DNA of 64,000 nucleotides from Pedobacter sp. PLR (GTDB lineage: Bacteria; Bacteroidota; Bacteroidia; Sphingobacteriales; Sphingobacteriaceae). Below, piece after piece: positions 26,958 to 35,717 of this stretch (positions are counted from its first letter, which is position 1; every line of letters begins with the position of its first letter). The DNA lies in NCBI RefSeq assembly GCF_026239675.1, contig NZ_JAPIVQ010000007.1:310001-374000 (forward strand). The letters are read 5' to 3'. The translations under genes were made by a program, and so were the position numbers. Under the pieces are notes generated by a model. The model was not told the origin of the DNA and made no database searches. It saw nothing but the letters and a program-made list of their open reading frames with translations.

Positions 26958-26976
26958 AATAAAACGATTGTAATTT
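26958..26976 (+). promoter_or_regulatory. Weak LacI-like operator candidate upstream of GH125
   Basis: The segment contains AAACGATTGTA, one base different from the AAACGGTTGTA found in the second operator upstream of the susC pair. The flanks GCAAA and TTTGC make a partial palindrome. It lies 119 bp before the GH125 start. Confidence 0.3.
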
Positions 26977-26993
26977 GCCGGAGCAGGGAAGCC

Positions 26994-29852
26994 TTAGTTT
27001 TGTTTGCGGATATTGATCTGGCGCTTGCGTTCGCGCAGCTCGAAAACAATATGTTCCGAGTTTTTATGGAGCAGATCAGCATTAAAAGTGTCTTCCAGCA
27101 GGCGGAAGTCCTCTTCAAACAGGTCAGTATTGATCCTCACTTTATAAGTATCCTGAGGGAGGTTCATGAAGAACCCGCCATTTTCGGTGGTTAGTGTGCT
27201 AAAGCTTTCTCCTTTGGAATTACTGATCATAATCCTGATGTTGCCGGGGCGAAAAACACGGTTAGAATGGGGATCTTTCTGCACATTCAGCTTTCCGGAA
27301 AGGTATTGGCTCTGGCGGAAAGGCAGGTAGAAACTGCTGTTCTGACGCACTTCAAAAGTCTGCTGAAAGCCATTTGCAGGTCTCCATCCTTTTATATTAT
27401 TGACCTGACTGAGGTCTATGGTATAAGCGCCCGGAGGGATGTTTTTATAGGCGATTTCTCCCTTTTTATTCGTCAGCAACTGTTGTGAGGCAATCATCAG
27501 GCTGGCATCGGGAATCAGCTCATCACCGGTATCATAGATTCCATTGGCATTCCCATCTTTGAAAAGCTGCACCTTCATGGTTACAAAACGCCTGATACCA
27601 GGTAGTGGCACACGGAAGCTTTTGCGGATGCTGAGACTCATGTAGTCGGACCGGTTCCCAGGGGTGGCCCTTACATTTTTAGCGCCAAACACGCGAAAGG
27701 AAAGACCTTGATCGTTGAGGTTCAGACTAAGATCTCCCCTGGCCATAAACTCCGCAGCAGGCAGGGAATTGTCGCTGGTATAGTCCATTTGCAGGCGAAA
27801 ATGGAAGAGTTCTTTAAAAAAAGAGCGTTCATAGTAAGGGGCGATTTGTAGTCGCCGCGTCGAATATCCGTTATTCAGGTAGTTGATGAAGTCGAAATAA
27901 TAAGAAGGGCCATCGTCCAGACGGGCAAAGAGGCCATAGTTTTTAGTACTGAGCGTACCGTAAGCATTCAGGCTATATTTCCCGGATCTAACCACCGGAT
28001 TCCCCTGGTTAACGCCCGGATTTCTTTGGTTGAAGGCTATATTCCCTTCATTTAAAGCATTCCAGTCCGTTTTTGACACATAGTTCCTCAGCATATTACC
28101 GGAAAAGCTGGCAGAGATTCCTTTTCCAATCTCCATTCCGGTGTTAAAGTTCAGCTTAAAAGAGTTGATGGGAAGGAGTTCAGAAGAAGAATGCATCTGG
28201 CTGACCATTGAGGTAATCAGCGTAACATAACCCCTCTTGTATTTCCAGCCTGTTTTTAAGCCGTATTCGGCAATTCTTCCACCCAGCATACGGTATTTTA
28301 AGCTGCCGGTATCTAATGCCGGATTCAATTGGCGCTCGTTATAATCGAACAAAACTCCGATCGAGCTTTGTTTAAATTGAAGGGTAAATTCGTTATTGGA
28401 TTGGAGTAAACCGCGGTTGATGCCGGGGTAATTGACATCTGTAGCCGTTAAACCGAATCTGGCTGTAATCCGCGGACTATAATACTGATAGTTTACCCCG
28501 AAGCTACTGCCGTTTTTTCTGAATTGTTGTGCAAAGGATTGTTGCAGGGCTGATTGCTGCGCCCGACTATAAAATTCTTCCGTACTTAATCCTGCGCGTA
28601 ATATCAGGTGATGGTATTTATTCCAGTTCAGCTCATAAGTACTCTTATTCAGGAAGCTGTTGATCTGGTTTTCTTTGTCGAAACTGGCAATGGTCTGGTT
28701 TTCGAGCTGCTGATTTCCTCCGAAATTAAAGGCCTGTGTGCCACTTAATATCTTTGCATCGCCGATACGGCTATTGATGCCTAATACTTCCGCACGATAG
28801 CCCCTACCATTATCATAAGCCAGACGTGCGCCGAGCCCGTCGATGAGGAATTCACCAAAATCAGATTGATCGCCTGCTGAAATCAGCCATTGCTTACTGC
28901 GGTAGCTTAAAAAGGCGTACCTGGAAGAGCCATCCACCTGGGAATTGAAGTTATCTGTTCTGTAATTAAAGCTGATATCGCGGCCTTTACCCAGATCCAG
29001 CTTCCCGTTGCTGTTTACATACAGGCTTTTCTGTTCATTGGTAACGTTTTGCGCCACAAACTCCAGGCTCATCGGAAAATTATACCATCCGGAAGGGTTT
29101 TCACTAAATACGGTTCCGAAAGTTGAGACCTTTTGCAGGAGCAGCTGGTTTTCTTTCTTTTTATCGGTAATCTGCAGGGTAAGTTCCTGATTCTTGAAAT
29201 CGTCCAGCATTTTCGCGGCAAGGGCAAAGCTGTAGGTCAGCAAGGTATCCTTTCCGGCCGCCAGTTTAACGGTCCTGTTTTTTCCCTGATCCAGGCTGAG
29301 GGAGGTATTAACCAGTATATTCAATTCTTCTGCTGAATTGCCTTTATTACTCAGCAGGAGCTGGAAACTATGCGCTTTATGTGCTTTTGACAGGACAAGA
29401 TTGGGCTTGAGCAGGGAGGCCCGCCACCTGGAATTAGCGCCCACAATGGCCATAAAAGGATATGTGGTCCTTTCCGGATCCCCGGACACCTGGAGAAACA
29501 ACCTGACCGGATAAACACCGGAAGCGGATTGTATCCCTGCTGCCAGTCTTAATGGTAAACTAAGCGTTTGATTTGGTGCCAGCTCGAACACCCTTCTATT
29601 GTCGAACAGCAATTGCCATCCTTCCGGGACTTCCGTGGCTATAGTAAGTTTGCGCGTGCTGGCAGTGCTATTTCTCAGTACTACCGTGTTAAAACTATAG
29701 GTATTGCCGTTTTGTGTTACGGTATCTTTCCCGAAAGTAAGGTTCACAGATTGGCCACTGGCTGTTGTAACAAAGCCAGTGCAGTGCAAAACGAGGAAAA
29801 TAAAGAAAGCCCTGTTAGTCAGGGCTTTCTTTATCAACAAAATGATGGTCAC
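26994..29852 (-). CDS. Usher-like large outer-membrane beta-barrel protein of a chaperone-usher-like locus
   Basis: The 952-aa protein begins at a GTG (complement 29850-29852), 10 bp after the preceding secreted-protein gene; no ATG fits the signal peptide, which ends at about ASG34. Residues ~35-140 and ~145-245 look like two Ig/NEW3-like beta-sandwich domains (VPEGWQLLFDNR, TYSFALAAK). About 255-755 is rich in alternating aromatic strands, as in an outer membrane barrel. Residues 757-952 hold an SdrD_B-like domain (DGNANGIYDTGDELIPD) and a CarboxypepD_reg-like domain. This layout recalls fimbrial ushers (N-terminal domain, barrel, C-terminal domains), but no overall usher signature is obvious. 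The usher role is inferred from the neighbours: three small fimbrilin-like proteins and a PapD-like chaperone. A terminator-like hairpin lies within codons 7-17. Confidence 0.65.
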   Translation of the reverse strand: MTIILLIKKALTNRAFFIFLVLHCTGFVTTASGQSVNLTFGKDTVTQNGNTYSFNTVVLRNSTASTRKLTIATEVPEGWQLLFDNRRVFELAPNQTLSLPLRLAAGIQSASGVYPVRLFLQVSGDPERTTYPFMAIVGANSRWRASLLKPNLVLSKAHKAHSFQLLLSNKGNSAEELNILVNTSLSLDQGKNRTVKLAAGKDTLLTYSFALAAKMLDDFKNQELTLQITDKKKENQLLLQKVSTFGTVFSENPSGWYNFPMSLEFVAQNVTNEQKSLYVNSNGKLDLGKGRDISFNYRTDNFNSQVDGSSRYAFLSYRSKQWLISAGDQSDFGEFLIDGLGARLAYDNGRGYRAEVLGINSRIGDAKILSGTQAFNFGGNQQLENQTIASFDKENQINSFLNKSTYELNWNKYHHLILRAGLSTEEFYSRAQQSALQQSFAQQFRKNGSSFGVNYQYYSPRITARFGLTATDVNYPGINRGLLQSNNEFTLQFKQSSIGVLFDYNERQLNPALDTGSLKYRMLGGRIAEYGLKTGWKYKRGYVTLITSMVSQMHSSSELLPINSFKLNFNTGMEIGKGISASFSGNMLRNYVSKTDWNALNEGNIAFNQRNPGVNQGNPVVRSGKYSLNAYGTLSTKNYGLFARLDDGPSYYFDFINYLNNGYSTRRLQIAPYYERSFFKELFHFRLQMDYTSDNSLPAAEFMARGDLSLNLNDQGLSFRVFGAKNVRATPGNRSDYMSLSIRKSFRVPLPGIRRFVTMKVQLFKDGNANGIYDTGDELIPDASLMIASQQLLTNKKGEIAYKNIPPGAYTIDLSQVNNIKGWRPANGFQQTFEVRQNSSFYLPFRQSQYLSGKLNVQKDPHSNRVFRPGNIRIMISNSKGESFSTLTTENGGFFMNLPQDTYKVRINTDLFEEDFRLLEDTFNADLLHKNSEHIVFELRERKRQINIRKQN
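29802..29832 (-). terminator. Intragenic terminator/attenuator hairpin in the usher-like gene
   Basis: On the minus strand a perfect 12-bp stem (AAAGAAAGCCCT with AGGGCTTTCTTT, 7-nt loop) is followed by TTTATTTTCC. It lies wholly within the signal-peptide codons of the 952-aa protein, just after the last pilin-like gene. It would cut readthrough into the usher-like gene. Confidence 0.7.
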
Positions 29853-29862
29853 CTACGAATTC

Positions 29863-30393
29863 TTATTGGTTAGTCATGGTGTAAACTACGCCAATTGTGT
29901 ATTCACCGGTTTGATACGTATAGCCTGGAACTGCTTTATAATCCAGGGTGAAGTTTCCGGTACCACGTGTTCCTGAAGCTACTGTAATGGCCGATCCGGT
30001 ACTTGCAGGTAAGGCCTGATAAGTACCGCCGGTTTTACGGAGTTGCAATACAGAAGTTGCCATTGGAGAAAGATCAGCCACTTTACTGTTTGCTGTAGCA
30101 GCGTAAACGAATTCCGGTGCATTTGCAATGGCGGTTACTTTCCATAAATGGTTGGATTTATAGCTCATGGTGTTGGCTGCTGCCAGCTCAATACCACCTG
30201 CTGCATCATAGTTCGACAAGGCGTCGAAACTGAAGGTTTGCAAGGTTCCCGGGGTTAACGCCAGGTCAAACACTTCTTTAATGATGATCTTCATGTTTTG
30301 TGTGCGGGTTGCGTTGGTTCCTGTCGCTACCTGAGCATTAACTGTCACAACTGTTGCGCAAATTACCGCAATGCTTAGTAAAATTCTTTTCAT
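29863..30393 (-). CDS. Secreted fimbrilin-like protein C (SCPU-like fold suspected)
   Basis: This 176-aa protein has a Sec signal peptide (MKRILLSIAVICATVVTVNA, cut before QV). The mature part is Thr/Ala-rich with alternating beta-strands. Internal FSFDALSNYDAAGGI and C-terminal PGYTYQTGEYTIGVVYTM are shared in pattern with the two secreted proteins encoded upstream (FDFSALTNYDNGI; PGFQYETQEYVGDFYFTI). The C-terminal strand pattern resembles spore-coat-U/CsuA-type fimbrial subunits of archaic chaperone-usher pili. That likeness is pattern recognition, not a database result. It directly precedes the usher-like gene by 10 bp and is separated from the upstream paralogue by 180 bp. Confidence 0.7.
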   Translation of the reverse strand: MKRILLSIAVICATVVTVNAQVATGTNATRTQNMKIIIKEVFDLALTPGTLQTFSFDALSNYDAAGGIELAAANTMSYKSNHLWKVTAIANAPEFVYAATANSKVADLSPMATSVLQLRKTGGTYQALPASTGSAITVASGTRGTGNFTLDYKAVPGYTYQTGEYTIGVVYTMTNQ

Positions 30394-30573
30394 GTAATAA
30401 GTTTGTTATACATTTATTGTACCGGGACTAGACAAATGGCATGCCACCAAAAACAGGTATATACACCTACGAATCAACCGATAGACGGGGAACCTCCCTT
30501 ATCAGAACACCCCATATTGGGTATTTTTGGGGAATATAATGCTCAGTATAAAATTGTAGCTCTGAGTTAAAAT

Positions 30574-31059
30574 CTACTGCTCTGCAATTGTGAAATAAAA
30601 ATCCCCGACATATTCCTGAGTTTCGTATTGAAAGCCCGGCAAGGCCCTCAGGTCGAAAGGAACCGTGTATAAACCACGGTTATTCTGCACATAAAAAGGC
30701 GTATTGTTCTGCACATTGGTATAGGTTCCGGCGCTGGATGCTTTGATACCGATTACACTTGCCGGCATGGGCGTAGGCGTAATTTGCGGCGACAGGGTAT
30801 TATTTGACACGGTTAACGTTAATTTCCAGGGTACGTTTGCCTTAACTGTTGCGGTGATCATCCCTGCTTTATAAATCCCATTGTCATAATTAGTTAAAGC
30901 GGAAAAATCAAAAACAGCACTGGTATTTGTCAGGGAGACATCCAATACTTTATAAAGCGTGATTGTACGGCTGGTACTGAGGTAACGTTGCGACTTTACT
31001 TCCGTAGAAAGGAAGACGCTAATCGATAGAAAATATATGATTATTCTGGAAAGTTTCAT
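30574..31059 (-). CDS. Secreted fimbrilin-like protein B
   Basis: The start is the ATG whose complement is 31057-31059 (MKLSRIIIYFLSISVFLS), leaving one base between it and the stop of the upstream gene. An earlier in-frame ATG would overlap that gene by 59 bp and precede the signal peptide with 20 non-signal residues. The mature ~139 residues are beta-rich, with FDFSALTNYDNGI, VPWKLTLTVS and PGFQYETQEYVGDFYFTI in common with protein C. It is likely a structural or minor subunit. The close spacing implies translational coupling with protein A. Confidence 0.68.
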   Translation of the reverse strand: MKLSRIIIYFLSISVFLSTEVKSQRYLSTSRTITLYKVLDVSLTNTSAVFDFSALTNYDNGIYKAGMITATVKANVPWKLTLTVSNNTLSPQITPTPMPASVIGIKASSAGTYTNVQNNTPFYVQNNRGLYTVPFDLRALPGFQYETQEYVGDFYFTIAEQ

Positions 31060-31060
31060 G

Positions 31061-31588
31061 TCAATAATGGCATAATCTGAAGTGAAATTTAAGGGTATAG
31101 TTGCCCGGGGCCTGCGCATAAGTGTTCATCCCGGAAAGGCCAATCGTAAAGAAATACTCATCGCCGGCGGCATTTGTTGCATTCGATCGCTGCGTCAATA
31201 GCTGATATGCCCCGGAAAGCGCCGGTGTGCTCAGCGTGATATTATTAGGCGTGTTGCTGCTAATGACAGTTGGCGTGACCGTGAAATTATTCAAAGGAAT
31301 CGGCGTGGTTACACCGGAAGGCAAAGTCAGCTCTCCGGCTACATAAAGGCGGTATTTCCCGCCCTGTGACCGTACATTCACCCGCATATTGTTGCTATAA
31401 ACCTGTGCAGTTTCGAATTGATTTAATGCATTCAGCGTAAATGCAGTAGCTATTTGAGAGACCATAACCACCTTATTTTGGGCGACAGTGCCTTTCTCCA
31501 GACAGGTCCCCGGATCAGCTGGTTGCGCCCGGGCCACAGTCGAAAAGCCCAGGCCGGTAAAAAAGACAAAAACACAATACCATTTCAT
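31061..31588 (-). CDS. Secreted fimbrilin-like protein A (two-cysteine)
   Basis: This is a 175-aa protein with a signal peptide (MKWYCVFVFFTGLGFSTVARA, cut before QP). It is the most divergent of the three secreted paralogues. It keeps FTLNALNQFETAQ, GGKYRLYVAG and a C-terminal APGNYTLKFHFRL strand. It adds two mature cysteines, one near the new N-terminus and one three residues from the end, which could form a disulfide closing the fold. As first gene of the minus-strand unit it could be a tip or minor subunit. It diverges from the chaperone gene across 130 bp. Confidence 0.66.
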   Translation of the reverse strand: MKWYCVFVFFTGLGFSTVARAQPADPGTCLEKGTVAQNKVVMVSQIATAFTLNALNQFETAQVYSNNMRVNVRSQGGKYRLYVAGELTLPSGVTTPIPLNNFTVTPTVISSNTPNNITLSTPALSGAYQLLTQRSNATNAAGDEYFFTIGLSGMNTYAQAPGNYTLKFHFRLCHY

Positions 31589-31718
31589 AATGCCATCTCA
31601 GAATATGGCGGCAGGATTGCAAAAATCGACCCAAAGTCAGCAACGGTTTTTTCCAGTATCCTTTAGCATCATTATTGCAAGAAGTCCGGGAAATATATAC
31701 CCTACAAAAATCTCCTTT

Positions 31719-32534
31719 ATGAAGCAGATGCGATGCTTGCTTATTTTAATCGTTTGCCTGTTTAGCTTTGCCGGCATCAGCCAGGCGCAACGGGTCAACA
31801 TCAACCCAACGCAATTGAATTTCAATGCCGCGGCAGGGGAAACCGCCAGTCAGACCCTCACTATTTCCAATGTTTCAGACGAGAAACAGGTGTTCCAGCT
31901 TTCTATTGGTGATTGGCTGCGCGACAGCCTCGGTAACCATAAATACATGCCTTCAGGGACCTTAAAGCGCTCTTGCTCCCCATGGATCAGCCTCGAGAAT
32001 CCTTTTATTGAACTGGAAGCCCGCAGCGCAAAAGATATCCGCATTACCCTGGTGGCACCTGCCGATACTGCTCAAATGAACGAGATGAAATGGGCCATGC
32101 TGTTTATTCAAAGTGTGAAAGAGCAGCTTCCCGGCAAAAAGAAAAAGGGAAAAGTGAATGCCGTGATCAATGAGATTTTCAGGTTCGGGATTCACATCTA
32201 TCAGGTTCCTCCGGGGGTCCATAATTATGCCGCGAAAGCCATTTCTTTGCGGGAAGACAAGCTGGTGAAAGGCCTGTACAACTTTACCATGGAAAATACC
32301 GGCAACATCAACCTGCAATGCCATGCCCACCTGGAACTCACCAATATGGAAACCGGTGAGGAAATTAAGCTGGAAGCTACCGAATTCCCGATCTTTCCGG
32401 ATGCGAAAAGAACGATTCCACTTCAACTACCGGCGAACCTTAAAAAGGGCCGTTATTCCGTCCTGGCTTTATTAGAATACCATGAAGATCTGCCTTTAGA
32501 GGCTATAGAAATGACTGTTGACGTTAAAACTTAA
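31719..32534 (+). CDS. PapD-like periplasmic fimbrial chaperone
   Basis: The 271-aa protein starts at ATG 31719 (MKQMRCLLILIVCLFSFAG), a clear signal peptide cut after SQA. The earlier part of the open frame from 31488 lies over the divergent gene and is not coding. The mature N-terminal half shows a PapD-type Ig domain: VNINPTQLNFNAAAGETASQTLTISNVSD, then a late ELEARSAKDIRITL segment. A second beta-sandwich follows (~150-271). In chaperone-usher systems such proteins donate a strand to subunits in the periplasm. It is transcribed away from the three secreted-subunit genes. Its 3' end overlaps the convergent patatin gene by 11 bp. Confidence 0.72.
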   Translation: MKQMRCLLILIVCLFSFAGISQAQRVNINPTQLNFNAAAGETASQTLTISNVSDEKQVFQLSIGDWLRDSLGNHKYMPSGTLKRSCSPWISLENPFIELEARSAKDIRITLVAPADTAQMNEMKWAMLFIQSVKEQLPGKKKKGKVNAVINEIFRFGIHIYQVPPGVHNYAAKAISLREDKLVKGLYNFTMENTGNINLQCHAHLELTNMETGEEIKLEATEFPIFPDAKRTIPLQLPANLKKGRYSVLALLEYHEDLPLEAIEMTVDVKT

Positions 32535-34881
32535 ATCCGATAGAGAGGTACATTCGCCATGGATTGCGCTCGAAACCATTGGTTTTGGCGACTGCAAAAT
32601 TAATCGGCCCAATAAACGACATATAGCCTAGTTTTGCGCCGTAACCAAAGAGATAATCATTGTCGAATGCAACTTTAAACGGATTCAGGCCTTGATTTTC
32701 CCAGGCCAGATTGACCTGTGGAGTCAGATAAAAGTTGGCTCGCAGGTTGTATTGCAGGGCCAGCCCAAAGCTGGTCACATTGGAAACACCGAACTCCCCT
32801 CTTTTTAACCCGATAAAATTACTTTGCCCGATGTCCTGACGCGGATCTATCCCACCCATTGAAAAATTCGCGTTTTCATACATGTAATTCGAGTTAAAGC
32901 CATATCTATCCGAATAATTAAAGCCCCAGGTGGCGCTGGCATTCAGTGAAATCCGCCTGCTCAGCCTTGCTACATAGTTTTCATTCAGGAAAAACCGGAA
33001 CACATTTCCCGGCAAACCACCTTCCGGTGGATTGAGGAAATCATAGATCAATTGCCCTTTTTCATCTGTTGAATCCGGCAATTTGGTACTGATCCGGTTG
33101 TTGATCAGGTATTTTCCCTGAACAGTCAGCATATTCCCCCGTTTTGGAAAATAGAGGTGATCTAAAGTATTTTGCCTGAACAACAACGCGATGGCCTCAT
33201 TGCTATGGCGATAGAGGGTACGAATATCATTTCCTTCTCCAAAGAAGCGTTTGAAAATATTTGGCCCTCTTTTGATGGCTTCATTCTCATTGCTCAGGCT
33301 CAGAGAGATTGCACTGGAACGCCCGAAACTATAGCCAAGCGCGACTTCAGTATTCAGGGTGTTGTTGAAGTAGTTTTCATCAGAAATCAACCGGTAGAGG
33401 ATGGAATTGTTCTGCAGTGCCTGGTAGTTGAAAGCTGTTTTAAACCACAGTCGGTTACCGTCGAGGAATTTATAGTAGTCAAAACGAGCTTTGAAGCGCT
33501 CAGAAAGGTCTACGGTGGCCAGTAGCCTGGATTTCCTTAAGAAGATATTCCGGTAAGTATAATTGATGATCAGGCCGGCGCTCTGTTCCGTATCGTAATG
33601 TACGGCAGCTTTAAACACCCCTGGCTTACCTTGTTTGAGCCTCATATTGAGCGTCAGACCGGTATCTGCATTGTTTTCAAAAGTGTAATATACCTTATCA
33701 AAAAACTGGGTTCCGAAAAGATCGGCCACCCCTTCGTTCAGGGCTTTCGCTTTGATGGGTCTTCCTGTTTTTAATCCGAGGCGGGAATTGGCGAATTGCT
33801 CCATCACCGGCAGGTCCAAAGGCTGGCCTTTATCATTCTGATAGACGATTTTTGTAACGGGTAAATTGGGGTCTTTTACGACTCTGGAAACGCTGTCGAG
33901 ATGGTATTTCTTTTGATCTTCTGCGATTTTGATCAGCTGAGGCAGGTATCTCCTTGCTTCCTGCTCGCCGATTTCGATGATGCGCTTGTTTCTGTAGAAA
34001 TCCGCAGCAGAGAAATCACTCAGCGCCTGGGTAAAGTCGACCACCACATCTGCCAGTGCCTCTTGCTTTCTGGAGTCTTCTACCGACCTGAACGCATGGG
34101 TCTGATAGATGAGTTTCATTGGGTTTTCAATTTCTTTTTCGCTGAAGAGGCGGAAGCCGGTATAGCCGCCAATCACGATATCAGCCCCCACATCCTTCAC
34201 TTCCTGCACCGGAAAATTGCGTTCTAAACCTCCGTCTACCAATAGACGTCCGTCGATGTAAACGGGTGCAAAAGCTGCCGGAATGGCCAGTGTAGCCCTG
34301 ATCGCCAGTGGCAAAGAGCCTTTATGCTGTAAAACCAATCCACCATTTACAATATCCGAAGAGGTGATCGTGATGGGTATCGGGAGTTTATTAAAATCGT
34401 TGATGTGTTTGGCGGAATAGGTTAACGTATTCAGGATTTCTGACATGTACTGCCCTTCTATCATGGCACTGGGTAGCCTGGGTCTGCCGCCCAACACCGG
34501 AAATTCGATCATGTAGTTATCATACTCGTCTTTTTCCTCAATATTGATTTGCCTTAAAGGGACTTTATTGCTCAGTACCCTGCGCCAGTTGATCCTTAGC
34601 GCAATCTTTTTCAGGGTATCAGGGTGATAACCCATTGCGTATAAACCGCCGAAGATACCTCCGGCACTGGTTCCGGAAATGTAGTCTATTTTGATCCCCA
34701 GAGAGTCGATCAGCCTTAACAAACCAATGTGCGCCATTCCTTTGGCGCCACCCCCACTCAATGCCAATCCTATTTTCGGTCGGCCGCCATCTTTTGCTTT
34801 CGTTTGAGCAGTTACCGTATTGCAATTGGCGCAATACAAGTAACATAAAAACGATAAGCAACAGACAACTCTCTTGAACAT
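32524..34881 (-). CDS. Patatin-like phospholipase fused to outer-membrane beta-barrel
   Basis: This 785-aa secreted lipid hydrolase has a signal peptide (about residues 1-25) and a patatin domain ~36-235. The domain has the oxyanion loop GGGAKG at 43-48, nucleophile motif GTSAG at 70-74 (Ser72) and the catalytic-dyad Asp in DGG at 216-218. A POTRA-like segment (~345-420) then leads into a BamA/Omp85-like barrel (~430-785) ending in KF. This is the type-Vd (PlpD/FplA-like) arrangement, so the lipase may be displayed or periplasmic. All catalytic residues are present. It converges on the chaperone gene. Confidence 0.88.
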   Translation of the reverse strand: MFKRVVCCLSFLCYLYCANCNTVTAQTKAKDGGRPKIGLALSGGGAKGMAHIGLLRLIDSLGIKIDYISGTSAGGIFGGLYAMGYHPDTLKKIALRINWRRVLSNKVPLRQINIEEKDEYDNYMIEFPVLGGRPRLPSAMIEGQYMSEILNTLTYSAKHINDFNKLPIPITITSSDIVNGGLVLQHKGSLPLAIRATLAIPAAFAPVYIDGRLLVDGGLERNFPVQEVKDVGADIVIGGYTGFRLFSEKEIENPMKLIYQTHAFRSVEDSRKQEALADVVVDFTQALSDFSAADFYRNKRIIEIGEQEARRYLPQLIKIAEDQKKYHLDSVSRVVKDPNLPVTKIVYQNDKGQPLDLPVMEQFANSRLGLKTGRPIKAKALNEGVADLFGTQFFDKVYYTFENNADTGLTLNMRLKQGKPGVFKAAVHYDTEQSAGLIINYTYRNIFLRKSRLLATVDLSERFKARFDYYKFLDGNRLWFKTAFNYQALQNNSILYRLISDENYFNNTLNTEVALGYSFGRSSAISLSLSNENEAIKRGPNIFKRFFGEGNDIRTLYRHSNEAIALLFRQNTLDHLYFPKRGNMLTVQGKYLINNRISTKLPDSTDEKGQLIYDFLNPPEGGLPGNVFRFFLNENYVARLSRRISLNASATWGFNYSDRYGFNSNYMYENANFSMGGIDPRQDIGQSNFIGLKRGEFGVSNVTSFGLALQYNLRANFYLTPQVNLAWENQGLNPFKVAFDNDYLFGYGAKLGYMSFIGPINFAVAKTNGFERNPWRMYLSIGFKF

Positions 34882-35066
34882 AAGCTTTTCATTTGGGATT
34901 CCTAAATATCAGAATTTTAATACTGAAAAAGCGAATCATTAAGTTAAACAGGCCTGAAACAGCCAGATTAACCATAAAGCAGGGCGATAGTTAATAAAAA
35001 ATTAATACAATCCGTTCCCTGACACAACATCATTTGCTTCTTTTTGCAGCTTCAATTAACACAAAT

Positions 35067-35615
35067 ATGTGCGGGGAAAATGACTTGATCATTCAGGATT
35101 TAATTTCAGGCAGCGACAAAGCTTTCGCTGAGGTTTACCGTAATTACCATGCCCAGGTCTATACTTATTTGCTGCGCCGTACTTCATCGGTAATGATGGC
35201 AGAAGAATTACTCCAGCTCAGCTTCATCAAGCTTTGGAAAAATGCCGGCAATTTAAATCCCGGACTCCCCTTAAATGTCCAGCTATTCCGTATTTGCAGA
35301 ACGGTAATGATTGATGAAATCAGGCGGCAATCCACTATTAAAAAAACGGAGACCTTTTATTTCGAACAATTTCAGGAAAGGAGCAGCAGTAACGAAGCCT
35401 TAACCTCCCAGCTCAGCAAGGACATCCATACTGCCCTTTCGGAACTCCCTCCTGCCAGAAAAAAGATATTTGAGCTGAGCAGACTGGAGGGATATAGTCA
35501 TAAAGAGATTGCAGAAACCATGTCCATCTCTATCCGTACGGTGGAGGATCATATTGGAAAAGCGCTTAAACTTTTACGCAGGAAACTTCGCGACAGCATC
35601 CTGTTATTCCTGTAA
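35067..35615 (+). CDS. ECF RNA polymerase sigma factor
   Basis: This 182-aa sigma-70 family ECF factor starts at ATG 35067 (MCGENDLIIQ); a TTG 11 codons earlier is unlikely. Region 2 is seen in FAEVYRNYHAQVYTYLLRRTS and AEELLQLSFIKLWKN. Region 4 is seen in LSELPPARKKIFELSRLEGYSHKEIAETMSIS-like helix-turn-helix text ending RTVEDHIGKALKLLRRKL. It is the usual partner of the FecR-type anti-sigma factor 102 bp downstream and probably activates the following susC-susD-EEP genes. Confidence 0.93.
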   Translation: MCGENDLIIQDLISGSDKAFAEVYRNYHAQVYTYLLRRTSSVMMAEELLQLSFIKLWKNAGNLNPGLPLNVQLFRICRTVMIDEIRRQSTIKKTETFYFEQFQERSSSNEALTSQLSKDIHTALSELPPARKKIFELSRLEGYSHKEIAETMSISIRTVEDHIGKALKLLRRKLRDSILLFL

Positions 35616-35717
35616 CCTCTAAACGGCCATGTTAGCCTATTGTTAAGGAGATTAAGTTTCTGTAAACAGCCCGTGTAAGTCCGTTTTGCTTCGTATTCCC
35701 TATACAATACGACAAAC

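Noticed and set aside
31488..31718. Long N-terminal extension of the chaperone reading frame
   Set aside because: It overlaps the divergent subunit gene, and the signal peptide begins only at ATG 31719.
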